DNA of 47,507 bases from Streptomyces spinoverrucosus (GTDB taxonomy: Bacteria; Actinomycetota; Actinomycetes; Streptomycetales; Streptomycetaceae): contig NZ_BJND01000070.1 of assembly GCF_006539505.1 (NCBI RefSeq), positions 1-47,507 on the forward strand, written 5' to 3'. Numbering within the stretch: position 1 is the first letter of the stretch; the number at the start of each line of letters is the position of its first letter. This document shows, piece by piece, positions 8,509 through 16,892 of the stretch. Position numbers and translations under genes: made by a program. Under the pieces are notes generated by a model, which did not search any database, was not told where the DNA came from, and worked only from the letters and a program-made list of their open reading frames with translations.

Positions 8509-9165
8509 TCAAGTGGTGCTGACCACCACCGTCTTGGCCGCCTTGTCGTGCAGCCCCTGCTTGTAGGGCTTGTCGAAGAAGCTCCAGCCACCGCAGATCA
8601 CGGTCCACACACAGGCGCAGCAGAACGCGAACGGAAGCCACAGCACCGCCGAGCGGATCAGCGATGTCTGCACGGAGGGCGTGGCTCCGTTCTCGAGATG
8701 TGCCACGCGCATGTTCAGCCATTTCTTGCCGAGGGTCTGCCCCGACCTGGCGATCATGATCGTGTCGTACGCCATGTAGAGCACGGCGGCGATGACGGAC
8801 TGCGCCACGGAGTCGCCGACATCGACCCGCTCGGCGTTCACCTGGTACTCGGTCACGTTGAGGCCCCAGCTGATCAGCCAGACGACGATGCCGACCAGCA
8901 CCATGTCGATCAGCCGGGCCAGCGTGCGCTTGCCGCTGTCGGCGAGCGGGGGCATTCCGGCGAGCGGGTCGGCGGGGGGCTCGCCACCGCCGTACGGGCC
9001 ACCGCCGTAGGGCCCACCGCCGTAGGGTCCGCCGCCGTACGGTCCGCCGCCCTCGGGGGGCCTGTCGTACGGCGAGCCGGCCCCCTCGCCGGGCGGGGGC
9101 TGCTTCTTGAACGGATCGTCCTCCGGCGGCTGCCCGCCGGAACCGGGGGGCGGTTCGGTGCTCAT
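8509..9165 (-). CDS. RDD family membrane protein
   Basis: 218 residues. The N-terminal 75 are Pro/Gly-rich with a run of PYGGG repeats and no regular fold. The C-terminal part is an RDD domain: KRTLARLIDMVLVG carries the Arg-Asp pair, followed by three membrane helices and TLGKKWLNMRVAHLENG between helices 2 and 3. RDD proteins are usually of unknown function; some are proposed ion exchangers. The ATG at 9165 has only a modest upstream purine run. A second, larger RDD gene lies 103 bases upstream on the same strand, so the two are probably a duplicated pair. Confidence 0.88.
   Translation of the reverse strand: MSTEPPPGSGGQPPEDDPFKKQPPPGEGAGSPYDRPPEGGGPYGGGPYGGGPYGGGPYGGGEPPADPLAGMPPLADSGKRTLARLIDMVLVGIVVWLISWGLNVTEYQVNAERVDVGDSVAQSVIAAVLYMAYDTIMIARSGQTLGKKWLNMRVAHLENGATPSVQTSLIRSAVLWLPFAFCCACVWTVICGGWSFFDKPYKQGLHDKAAKTVVVSTT
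8987..9046. repeat. Four tandem 15-bp repeats inside the RDD gene
   Basis: Four head-to-tail 15-bp units starting at 8987, 9002, 9017 and 9032 (core CCGCCGTA) encode the PYGGG repeats of the RDD protein. The units differ at only 2-4 positions, so copy number could change by slippage without breaking the frame. Confidence 0.85.
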
Positions 9166-9268
9166 GGCCCGAGTCGACCGCGAACCCCGCGGGTCCGCAT
9201 CCGGCGAGGGGCCGTCCGGAGTACCGGTTCGTGAGTGTGTTCGCGGTCAGCCGTCTCCTACGAAACGT

Positions 9269-10774
9269 TCAGCCCGCTACGAACGTGCGCGCGGCCTTGT
9301 CGTGCCAGCACTGGCGCCACGGCTTGTCGAACAGGCACCACAGGACGCCGATCAGGCCGACGCAGAGCAGGCCGGGGACGCTGTAGACGAGCCAGCGGCG
9401 CAGGGCCGCCCCGAAGGACGGGGGCTCGTGCGCCTCGATGTCCCGCACCTCCAGACCGAGCAGCTTCTTGCCCAGCGTGCGGCCCCACTTGGCGGTGGGC
9501 AGCGCCTCGTAGAGGACACCGGAGAGGAGCAGCACGGCGACCACGACGGCCAGGTACGCCGACGTCGTGCCGTCCAGCAGCCAGACCGTGACCGTCTGGC
9601 CGGAGAGCTTGGCCTCGTCGATCTTCCCCTGGATGTGGTCGAGGGCCTGTGCGCCGAGCGGTACGGCGGCCACCGAGGTAATGCCCGCGATGACCAGGGT
9701 GTCGATCAGCCGGGCGGCCAGCCGCTTGCCGAGCCCGGCGGGACGGGCCGCGGCCTGCCGCCTCGCCGCCGCCTGGAAAACGTCCTCGACCGGAGGCTTC
9801 CAGGGGGCGACGGGCTGGTCGTCGGGGGCGGCGGTACTGGCGAGGCGGTGCACCTGCTGCGCCCAGGAGGACTGGCCGCCGCCGGAACCCGGGCTGACGG
9901 GGGTGGCGGGGGCGGAGGCCTGGTGCGGGACGGTGGGCGGGGGCGCCTGGGCCGCCGCGGCACGGGCGGCGGCCGCCTTTCCGGCGCCGAAGCCGGGGCC
10001 GCCGGAATTGCCGGTGGGCGTCTGGGCGGGCGTGCCGGGCGAGGGCGTCCAGCCGCCGGACGCGGCCTGGTTGGGTACCGCCGGGCCGGAGGCATGCGGT
10101 GCGGCCACCGGCCCCGCCGCCGGAGCGCCCGAAGCCGCCGGACCCGGCGTACCTGCGCTGCCGCCCTGCGCCCCCGTGCGCGGGGTGAGCGCGCGGAACG
10201 TCATCGTGCCCGGGTCCTCGGCGGCATCCTCCGTACCGCCCGTACCGGCGTCCGTGCCCTGGGACTTGGCGGTCGGGCGGCGGAACACGAACGTGTTGCC
10301 GGAGGCCGCCGCCTCGGAGTCGGTGGGCGGGATGGAGGCCGTACCGTCCGTGCGGGCGGCGTCGCCGTCGGGCTGCGCGGGCGGGTCGGCGGGCACGCGG
10401 GGGTCGGAGCCCTGGGCCGCGGGCCAGGAGACGCGCTGGTCCTGCTCGCCGCCGAAGCCGGACTGCCGGGAGCGGTCGGCGCCCCACGCGGAGGCGGGCT
10501 CGGGGCGGCTGCCGTGCTGGGCGTCGTGGGTGTCCTGGCGTACGGGCTCGGGGTCCTCGTCGAAGAAGTGCGGCCCGGTCTCCTCGACGGCGGGCTGCGC
10601 GGAGCGTACGCCGGGCGGCGGGGCGAGCGGTTCGCCGTCGGCCGGTGCCGGGCGGCTGGTGCCCGGTACCCAGGCGGCTCCGTTCCAGTACCGGACATAT
10701 CCGGGAATGGAGGGGTCCGGGTAATAGCCCTCGCGGGGCCTGTCGTCGCCGGGTGCCGGGGTTGGGGCGCTCAT
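9269..10774 (-). CDS. DUF2510 and RDD domain membrane protein
   Basis: 501 residues. The N-terminus has the DUF2510 motif GYYPDPSIPGYVRYWNGAAW (about residues 15-34), a small domain found on many actinobacterial membrane proteins. A long Pro/Ala/Gly-rich linker follows (about 45-340), then an RDD domain with GLGKRLAARLIDTLVIAG, membrane helices and TLGKKLLGLEV. The ATG at 10774 (MSAPTPAPG) is chosen because it begins just before the DUF2510 motif; longer upstream reading has no domain. It is divergent from ssgG. Function unknown; it probably acts in the membrane with the adjacent RDD protein. Confidence 0.88.
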   Translation of the reverse strand: MSAPTPAPGDDRPREGYYPDPSIPGYVRYWNGAAWVPGTSRPAPADGEPLAPPPGVRSAQPAVEETGPHFFDEDPEPVRQDTHDAQHGSRPEPASAWGADRSRQSGFGGEQDQRVSWPAAQGSDPRVPADPPAQPDGDAARTDGTASIPPTDSEAAASGNTFVFRRPTAKSQGTDAGTGGTEDAAEDPGTMTFRALTPRTGAQGGSAGTPGPAASGAPAAGPVAAPHASGPAVPNQAASGGWTPSPGTPAQTPTGNSGGPGFGAGKAAAARAAAAQAPPPTVPHQASAPATPVSPGSGGGQSSWAQQVHRLASTAAPDDQPVAPWKPPVEDVFQAAARRQAAARPAGLGKRLAARLIDTLVIAGITSVAAVPLGAQALDHIQGKIDEAKLSGQTVTVWLLDGTTSAYLAVVVAVLLLSGVLYEALPTAKWGRTLGKKLLGLEVRDIEAHEPPSFGAALRRWLVYSVPGLLCVGLIGVLWCLFDKPWRQCWHDKAARTFVAG

Positions 10775-11018
10775 GTCCGTCGTCCCGTATCTGCTCGGGG
10801 GTGTTATGGGGGCCTCCACATCTATCAGACCGGCGCAACCCCCACCGCCCGTCCCGCCGGACCCACCCATTTCGATGCACGGTTGTGCTAGGCGCACGAA
10901 AAAACTTCCGGAAGCCGCGTAATGCTCCCGCCCGCTCCTGCTCTCCCCTCGTACGGCCCGACCCAAGGGCTCGTACCGGCCCGCCCCAAAGGGCCCCGAC
11001 CGAAGGGAGACGCACGAC

Positions 11019-11429
11019 ATGTACACCGTGGTGGAGCGCGAACTGGAGCTGAAACTCATCCTGTCGCCGGAGCGAAGCGTGCCGGTGCCTGCTCGGCTGA
11101 GCTACCGCACCGACGATCCGTACGCCGTCCACATCAGCTTCCACATCAACTCCGAACAGCCCGTCAATTGGACGTTCGCCCGGGACCTGCTGGTGGAGGG
11201 GGTGTTCCGGCCGTGCGGGAAGGGGGACGTGCGGGTGTGGCCGTCGAAGGTGAACGGGCGCGGTGTCGTGCTGATGGCGCTGAGTTCACCCGACGGAGAC
11301 GCCCTGCTGGAGGCACCGGCGGCGCAGGTGTCGGCCTGGCATGAGCGCACGCTGCGCGTGGTGCCTCCGGGGAGTGAGGGCGAGCAGCTCGGCATCGACG
11401 ACGGTCTGGCCCAGCTGCTCGCCCAGTGA
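11019..11429 (+). CDS. ssgG: SsgA-like sporulation/cell-division protein
   Basis: 136-residue SALP family protein. SALPs occur only in sporulating actinomycetes and control septum placement and spore-wall maturation. The family pattern is clear: an early LELKLILSPERSVPVPARLS stretch, DPYAVHISFH, WTFARDLL, GDVRVWPS and LLEAPA. The position next to RDD proteins and close to hppD matches ssgG of S. coelicolor, whose loss causes skipped septa and oversized spores. The ATG at 11019 follows AAGGGAG. Assignment to ssgG rather than another SALP rests on gene order. Confidence 0.9.
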   Translation: MYTVVERELELKLILSPERSVPVPARLSYRTDDPYAVHISFHINSEQPVNWTFARDLLVEGVFRPCGKGDVRVWPSKVNGRGVVLMALSSPDGDALLEAPAAQVSAWHERTLRVVPPGSEGEQLGIDDGLAQLLAQ

Positions 11430-11446
11430 AGCCGGCCTCGGCACAG

Positions 11447-12847
11447 TCAGAACAGCTTGCCGGGATTGAGGATCCCCAGCGGGTCGAACACCTGCTTGAT
11501 CGACCGCTGCATCTCCACCCCGACGGGCCCGATCTCGCGCGCCAGCCACTCCTTCTTCAGCACGCCCACCCCGTGCTCGCCGGTGATCGTGCCGCCGAGC
11601 TCCAGGCCGAGGGCCATGATCTCGTCGAAGGACTCGCGGGCGCGCCGGCCCTCGTCGGGGTCCTGGGCGTCGAAGCACACGGTCGGGTGGGTGTTGCCAT
11701 CACCCGCGTGGGCGACGACCCCGATGGTGAGCCGGTACTTCTCGGCGATGCGCTCGACGCCCTCGATCAGGTCGCCGAGCCGGGAGCGGGGCACGCACAC
11801 ATCGTCGATCATCGTGGTGCCCCGGACCGCCTCCAGCGCGGTGAGCGACAGCCGCCGCGCCTGGAGGAGCAGTTCGGACTCGGCCGCGTCGTCGGCGGGC
11901 ACGACCTGGGTGGCGCCGGCGGCCTCGCACAGCGCGCCGAGGGCGGCGAGGTCGGGGGCGGGGTCGGGGGTGTCGAAGGCGGCGAGCAGGAGGGCCTCGG
12001 TGGTCTCCGGCAGTCCCATGTGGGCCAGGTCGTTGACCGCCTTGACCGTCGTACGGTCCATCAGTTCGAGCAGCGAGGGCACGTGCCCGCCCGCCATAAT
12101 CCGGCACACGGCGTCGCAGGCGTCGGCCGCGGAGGCGAACTCGGCGGCCAGCACCAGCTGCTGCGGCGGCTTGGGCCGAAGGCCCAGGACGGCCCGTACG
12201 ACAATGCCGAGGGAGCCCTCGGAGCCGACGAACAGGCGGGTGAGGTCGTACCCGGCGACGCCCTTGGCGGTGCGGCGGCCGGTGGACATCAGGCGGCCGT
12301 CGGCGAGGACGACGTCGAGGCCGAGGACGTACTCGGCGGTCACCCCGTACTTCACGCAGCACAGGCCGCCCGACGCGGTGCCGATGTTGCCGCCGATCGT
12401 GCACATCTCCCAACTGGAGGGGTCCGGCGGGTAATAGAGGCCGTGTTCGCCGACGGCGCGGGAGAGGGCGGCGTTGACGACGCCGGGTTCGACGACGGCG
12501 ATCCGGTCGACCGGGCTGATCTCCAGGATCCGGTCCATCTTGGTGAGGGACAGCACGATGCAGCCGTCGGTGGCGTTGGCCCCGCCCGACAGGCCGGTGC
12601 GGGCGCCCTGCGGGACCACCGGGACGCGCAGTTCGGTGGCGGTGCGCATGATGTGCTGGACCTGTTCGACGGTGCGCGGCAGCACGACCACGGCCGGGGT
12701 GCCGGCCGGGCAGAAGCTCGCCATGTCGTGGGCGTAGGAGGCGGTCACGTCGGGGTCGGTGAGGACGGCCTCGGCCGGCAGACCTGCCAGCAGCCGGTCC
12801 GTGAGGTTGCCCTGCGCTTCGTCGGGAGGGGCTTGGATACGGCTCAT
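11447..12847 (-). CDS. FAD-linked oxidase (GlcD-type glycolate/D-lactate oxidase)
   Basis: 466 residues with an N-terminal PCMH-type FAD-binding domain (VVPQGARTGLSGGAN around 80-95; CTIGGNIGTASGGLCCVKYG) and a C-terminal FAD-oxidase domain with GTITGEHGVGVLKKEW and the closing FDPLGILNPGKLF. These are marks of glycolate oxidase subunit GlcD and D-lactate dehydrogenases, which oxidise 2-hydroxy acids. No GlcE or iron-sulfur GlcF partner is adjacent, so it may act alone. The ATG at 12847 (MSRIQAP) is preferred to the ATG two codons upstream. It converges with ssgG, only 17 bases between stops. Confidence 0.9.
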   Translation of the reverse strand: MSRIQAPPDEAQGNLTDRLLAGLPAEAVLTDPDVTASYAHDMASFCPAGTPAVVVLPRTVEQVQHIMRTATELRVPVVPQGARTGLSGGANATDGCIVLSLTKMDRILEISPVDRIAVVEPGVVNAALSRAVGEHGLYYPPDPSSWEMCTIGGNIGTASGGLCCVKYGVTAEYVLGLDVVLADGRLMSTGRRTAKGVAGYDLTRLFVGSEGSLGIVVRAVLGLRPKPPQQLVLAAEFASAADACDAVCRIMAGGHVPSLLELMDRTTVKAVNDLAHMGLPETTEALLLAAFDTPDPAPDLAALGALCEAAGATQVVPADDAAESELLLQARRLSLTALEAVRGTTMIDDVCVPRSRLGDLIEGVERIAEKYRLTIGVVAHAGDGNTHPTVCFDAQDPDEGRRARESFDEIMALGLELGGTITGEHGVGVLKKEWLAREIGPVGVEMQRSIKQVFDPLGILNPGKLF

Positions 12848-12945
12848 GATCACAGACTGTCACCCGGGGCCATCGGTGTGAACCCCGTCGGCGGCACCCT
12901 TCGCCTGCCGGAACGAGGTCGTCGTACTGACGCACAGTGTGCGCC

Positions 12946-14412
12946 ATGAAGACCGGTATGAAGACCGCCATCAGCACCGGCACGGAGACCGACGGCGCGC
13001 CGGCCGCGGGCAGGGGGCTGTCGCGGCGGCGGGCCCGGCGGCTCGTCATGGGCGTGTTGCTCGGCCTGCTCGTGGCTGCCCTCGCCATCGCCGGGCTGCT
13101 GTGGCTGCTGCGCCCGGAGCCACGGCAGGATCCGCCGCCCGCGCCCGGCCCGGCGCAGCGGGCGATGACCGCGGTCGGCGCCGGGGTGCCGGCCGCGCTG
13201 CCGGATCTGGCGGTGCTGATCGGCGAACGCCGGGCGCATCTGCGGACGCATCCCAAGGACGCCGGGTCCTGGGCGGTGCTGGGTGCGGCGTATGTGGAGC
13301 AGGGGCGGCGGACCGCCGACGCCGCCTACTATCCGACCGCCGAGCGGGCGCTGCGTACGTCGCTGAAGGTGCGGCCGCGCGGCAATGCCCAGGCGCTGGA
13401 GGGCATGGCGGCGCTGGCGAACGCGCGCAGGGATTTCCGGGCGGCGCGGACCTGGGGCGAGGCCGCGCTGAAGGTGGACCGCAAACGCTGGACGACGCAC
13501 GCGCTGCTGATCGAGGCGTACACGGGCCTGAACGACTACAAGGCCGCCCGCTCCACCCTCGAACGGCTGCAGGCACTGCACTCCGGTACGGCGGTGATGG
13601 CCCGGTCGGCCGCCGTGTACTGGGACCGGGGCTGGCGTGAGGACGCGGCGGCCACGCTCTCCGACGCGGCGGCGCTGGCCGAGACGCCGGCCGAGCGGGC
13701 GGCCTGGCTGGAGCGGGCCGGGCAGCTCGCCTGGGAGCGCGGGGACCGGGAGGCCGCCCTGCGGTACTACCAGGAGGCTGTGCGGGTCGATCCCGACCAG
13801 CGGGCCGCGCAGGCCGGGCAGGGGCGCGCGCTGGCGGCGCTGGGGCGAACGACGGAGGCGCTGAACGCGTACCGGGCGGCGCTCGCCAAGCAGCCGTCGC
13901 CGGGGTACGCGCTGGAGCTGGGCGAGTTGTACGAGTCGCTGGGGCTGGACCAGGCGGCCCAAGCGCAGTACGAGCTGCTGCACGCGCAGGTCCGCAGCGC
14001 CGCCGCCGGCGGGGTGGACGAGGAGCTGGTGCTGGGCCGCTTCGAGGCGGACCACGGCGATCCCGAGGAGGCGGTACGGCGGCTGCGCGCCGAGTGGCGC
14101 AAGCAGCCCGGGATCGCGGTGGCCGACGCGCTGGGGTGGGCGCTGCACCAGGCGGGGCAGCACGAGGAGGCGCTGGAGTACGCGGAGCGGGCGACCGACA
14201 AGGAGCACGGGGGTGGCGTACGCAGTGCGCTGTACGCCTACCACCGGGGGATGATCGAGCACACCGTGGGCCTCGACGGGCCCGCCCGGCGGCATCTGCG
14301 GGAGGCGCTGCTGATCAACCCGTACTTCTCGCCGCTGTGGGCGCCGCTGGCGCGGGAGGTGCTTCAGGAGCTGGGCGAGCCGCCGGAGGCGGGGGTTCCG
14401 GCGACTCGCTGA
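12946..14412 (+). CDS. Membrane-anchored tetratricopeptide-repeat protein
   Basis: About 488 residues. A basic N-terminus (SRRRARRLVMG) precedes one membrane helix (about 33-55). The rest is helical with recurring TPR signatures such as SWAVLGAAYVEQG, AWLERAGQLAWERGDREAALRYY and ADALGWALHQAGQHEEALEYAERA. TPRs bind protein partners; the protein probably scaffolds something at the outer or inner membrane face, and a signal-anchor topology would place the repeats outside. A GTG three codons upstream (12937) is an alternative start. It is divergent from the FAD oxidase and convergent with hppD. Partner unknown. Confidence 0.85.
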   Translation: MKTGMKTAISTGTETDGAPAAGRGLSRRRARRLVMGVLLGLLVAALAIAGLLWLLRPEPRQDPPPAPGPAQRAMTAVGAGVPAALPDLAVLIGERRAHLRTHPKDAGSWAVLGAAYVEQGRRTADAAYYPTAERALRTSLKVRPRGNAQALEGMAALANARRDFRAARTWGEAALKVDRKRWTTHALLIEAYTGLNDYKAARSTLERLQALHSGTAVMARSAAVYWDRGWREDAAATLSDAAALAETPAERAAWLERAGQLAWERGDREAALRYYQEAVRVDPDQRAAQAGQGRALAALGRTTEALNAYRAALAKQPSPGYALELGELYESLGLDQAAQAQYELLHAQVRSAAAGGVDEELVLGRFEADHGDPEEAVRRLRAEWRKQPGIAVADALGWALHQAGQHEEALEYAERATDKEHGGGVRSALYAYHRGMIEHTVGLDGPARRHLREALLINPYFSPLWAPLAREVLQELGEPPEAGVPATR

Positions 14413-14450
14413 GCCGTCAGAAGCCGAGCCGTCGAGGCTGAGCCGTCAGA
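14411..14450. repeat. Short GAGCCGTC direct repeats between convergent genes
   Basis: GAGCCGTC occurs at 14411, 14426 and 14440, filling the 33-base gap between the TPR gene and hppD. No stable hairpin is obvious and the role is unknown. Confidence 0.4.
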
Positions 14451-15591
14451 GGTTGCCGCGCTTGGCCTGCTCCCGCTCGATCGCCTCGAACAGGGCCTTG
14501 AAGTTGCCCTTGCCGAAGCCCATCGAGCCGTGCCGCTCGATGATCTCGAAGAAGACGGTCGGACGGTCCTGGACCGGCTTGGTGAAGATCTGCAGCAGAT
14601 AGCCGTCCTCGTCGCGGTCGGCGAGGATCTTCAGCTCGCGCAGGGTGTCGAGCGGCACGCGGGTCTCACCGACCCACTCCCCCAGCGTGTCGTAGTACGA
14701 GTCGGGCGTGTCCAGGAACTGGACACCGGCCGCGCGCATCGTACGGACCGTCTGGACGATGTCGCCCGTGTTGAGCGCGATGTGCTGCACGCCCGCGCCG
14801 CCGTAGAACTCCAGGTACTCGTCGATCTGGGACTTCTTCTTGGCGATGGCGGGCTCGTTGATCGGGAACTTGACCTTGAGGGTGCCGTCGGCGACCACCT
14901 TGGACATCAGCGCGCTGTACTCGGTCGCGATGTCGTCGCCCACGAACTCCTTCATGTTCGTGAAGCCCATGACCTTGTTGTAGAAGCCGACCCACTCGTT
15001 CATCCGGCCGAGCTCGACGTTGCCCACGCAGTGGTCGATCGCCTGGAACGTGCGCTGGGCGGGCGGCTCGACCATCGGCGCGGCGGCGACGAAGCCGGGC
15101 AGGTAGGGGCCGTCGTAGCCGGACCGGTCGACCAGGGTGTGCCGGGTCTCGCCGTAGGTGGCGATCGCGGCGAGGACGACCGTGCCGTGCTCGTCCTTCA
15201 GCTCGTACGGCTCGGCCACCGAGCGGGCGCCGTGCTCGATCGCGTAGGCGTGCGCGGCGCGCGCGTCCGGGACCTCGATGGCGAGGTCGATGACGCCGTC
15301 GCCGTGCGCGGCCACATGCTCGGCGAGGAAGTGGCCCCAGGTGGTGGCGGGCTTGATCACCGAGGTGAACACAAAGCGGGCGGAGCCGTTCTCCAGTACG
15401 TAAGCAGCGGTCTCGCGGCTGCCGTTCTCCGGTCCGGAGTAGGCGACCAGCCGCATGCCGAAGGCGGTGGAGTAGTAGTGCGCGGCCTGCTTGGCGTTGC
15501 CCACGGCGAACACGACCGCGTCCATTCCCTTGACCGGGAAGGGGTCGGCCTGCCGTGCGGTGTCGGGGGTGTGGTGTGTGGTCTGCGTCAT
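14446..15591 (-). CDS. hppD: 4-hydroxyphenylpyruvate dioxygenase
   Basis: Converts 4-hydroxyphenylpyruvate and oxygen to homogentisate in tyrosine catabolism. Starting from ATG 15591 (MTQTTHH) the protein has 381 residues, and the Fe(II) ligands fall at His187 (IDHCVG), His270 (VQHIAL) and Glu349 (VFFEII), the positions known for Streptomyces HPPD, which supports this start over one 36 bases upstream. GGGGAGAC precedes it. Two vicinal-oxygen-chelate domains are evident, with the C-terminal helix GKGNFKALFEAIE covering the active site. An Lrp-type regulator is divergent, 123 bases away. Confidence 0.97.
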   Translation of the reverse strand: MTQTTHHTPDTARQADPFPVKGMDAVVFAVGNAKQAAHYYSTAFGMRLVAYSGPENGSRETAAYVLENGSARFVFTSVIKPATTWGHFLAEHVAAHGDGVIDLAIEVPDARAAHAYAIEHGARSVAEPYELKDEHGTVVLAAIATYGETRHTLVDRSGYDGPYLPGFVAAAPMVEPPAQRTFQAIDHCVGNVELGRMNEWVGFYNKVMGFTNMKEFVGDDIATEYSALMSKVVADGTLKVKFPINEPAIAKKKSQIDEYLEFYGGAGVQHIALNTGDIVQTVRTMRAAGVQFLDTPDSYYDTLGEWVGETRVPLDTLRELKILADRDEDGYLLQIFTKPVQDRPTVFFEIIERHGSMGFGKGNFKALFEAIEREQAKRGNL

Positions 15592-15714
15592 AGCGGCAGC
15601 GTCTCCCCGGTGACGCAAGGTGCGCAATAGTTTGGGTTTTCACTGGGCAATGTGTTCAGTCGTACGGCCGTATTGACGGGCTCTCTGTACAGGATGACCA
15701 TCCGGGAGGCTGGT
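15592..15714. promoter_or_regulatory. Divergent promoter region, hppD and Lrp-type regulator
   Basis: A 123-base region between divergent starts. Its centre (about 15622-15655) is unusually AT-rich for this chromosome and holds two GCAAT copies 23 bases apart (15624 and 15647), roughly two helical turns, as expected for Lrp-type dimers. TTGACG at 15673 could be a -35 for the regulator, but no matching -10 is clear. Confidence 0.4.
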
Positions 15715-16185
15715 GTGGCGATCGATCAACTGGACGGGCGGATCATCGTGCTGCTCGCGCGCGAGCCACGGCTCGGGGTGCTGGAGATGTCCCGCCGGCT
15801 CGGGGTCGCGCGGGGCACCGTGCAGGCCCGGCTGGACCGGCTTCAGTCGAACGGAGTCATCCGTGGATTCGGCCCGCAGGTCGACCCGGCGGCCCTCGGC
15901 TATCCGGTCACCGCGTTCGCCACGCTGCAGATCCGGCAGGGACAAGGGGCCGACGTGCGGGCGCACTTGGCGACCGTGCCGGAGGTGCTGGAGCTGCACA
16001 CCACGACCGGCAGCGGGGACATGCTGTGCCGGCTGGTGGCTCGCTCGAACGCCGATCTTCAGCGTGTGATCGACCGGGTCGTCGGTTTTGATGGCATCGT
16101 GCGGGCCGCGACGGCGATCGTGATGGAGAACCCCGTTCCGCTGCGGATCATCCCGCTGGTGGAGCAGGCGGCACTTCAGGAGTGA
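15715..16185 (+). CDS. Lrp/AsnC family transcriptional regulator
   Basis: 156 residues: N-terminal winged HTH (MAIDQLDGRIIVLLARE; LEMSRRLGVARGTVQARLDRLQ as the recognition region) and a C-terminal RAM/AsnC ligand domain (VLELHTTTGSGDMLCRLVARS), which binds amino acids or related acids. GTG at 15715 is chosen because GGGAGG lies 5 bases upstream and the product then begins as Lrp proteins normally do; the frame is open to a GTG at 15652. Being divergent from hppD, it most likely controls tyrosine breakdown. The OpuC-type operon follows 59 bases downstream on the same strand, so read-through is possible. Confidence 0.9.
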   Translation: MAIDQLDGRIIVLLAREPRLGVLEMSRRLGVARGTVQARLDRLQSNGVIRGFGPQVDPAALGYPVTAFATLQIRQGQGADVRAHLATVPEVLELHTTTGSGDMLCRLVARSNADLQRVIDRVVGFDGIVRAATAIVMENPVPLRIIPLVEQAALQE

Positions 16186-16244
16186 GCGAGCGATCAATGG
16201 GAAGGCGACGGACGGGAGTGACCGAGGCCGTGGGGTGATGGCGT

Positions 16245-16892
16245 GTGAACTTCTGGGAGTACCTGGTCAATCGCCACCAGCAGCTGCTCACCGACGCCTA
16301 CCAACACGCCAGCGCCGTCTTCCAGTGCATGGTCGTGGCGACCGTGCTCGGTGTGCTGATCGGCGTGGTCACCTACCGCTCCGAGTGGGCCGGGAACCTC
16401 GCGACGCTCGTCACCTCCACCATCCTGACCATTCCGTCGCTGGCCATGATCGGTCTGCTGATTCCGATCGTGGGACTCGGCGTGGCGCCGACCGTGGTCA
16501 CCCTGACGCTGTACGGGCTGCTGCCGATCGTCCGTAACTCGATCGTGGGGCTGCGCGGCGTCGATCCGACGCTGGTGGACGCGGCCACCGGCATCGGGAT
16601 GTCCCGGCTGAAGCGGCTGGTGCGCATCGAGCTGCCGCTCGCCTGGCCGCCGATCCTGACCGGCATCCGGGTCTCGACGCAGATGCTGATGGGCATCGCG
16701 GCCATCGCCGCGTACGCCTCCGGTCCCGGCCTCGGCAACCTGATCTTCCGCGGTATCGCGTCCCTGGGCAGCGCGAACGCACTGAACCAGGTGCTCGCGG
16801 GCACGCTCGGGATCATCGTCCTGGCGCTGCTGTTCGACGCCGCGTACGTGCTGATCGGGCGGCTGACCATTTCAAGGGGGATCCGTGTCTGA
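16245..16892 (+). CDS. Glycine betaine/quaternary amine ABC transporter permease 1
   Basis: 215 residues with about 5-6 membrane helices and the permease EAA-type loop LVDAATGIGMSRLKRLVRIELPLAWP. The sequence resembles OpuBB/OpuCB-type permeases, which together with a second permease form the channel for betaine, choline, carnitine or proline. GTG at 16245 follows GGGGTGAT. It is the first gene of a four-gene operon and overlaps the ATPase gene by 8 bases, so translation is coupled. Confidence 0.92.
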   Translation: MNFWEYLVNRHQQLLTDAYQHASAVFQCMVVATVLGVLIGVVTYRSEWAGNLATLVTSTILTIPSLAMIGLLIPIVGLGVAPTVVTLTLYGLLPIVRNSIVGLRGVDPTLVDAATGIGMSRLKRLVRIELPLAWPPILTGIRVSTQMLMGIAAIAAYASGPGLGNLIFRGIASLGSANALNQVLAGTLGIIVLALLFDAAYVLIGRLTISRGIRV

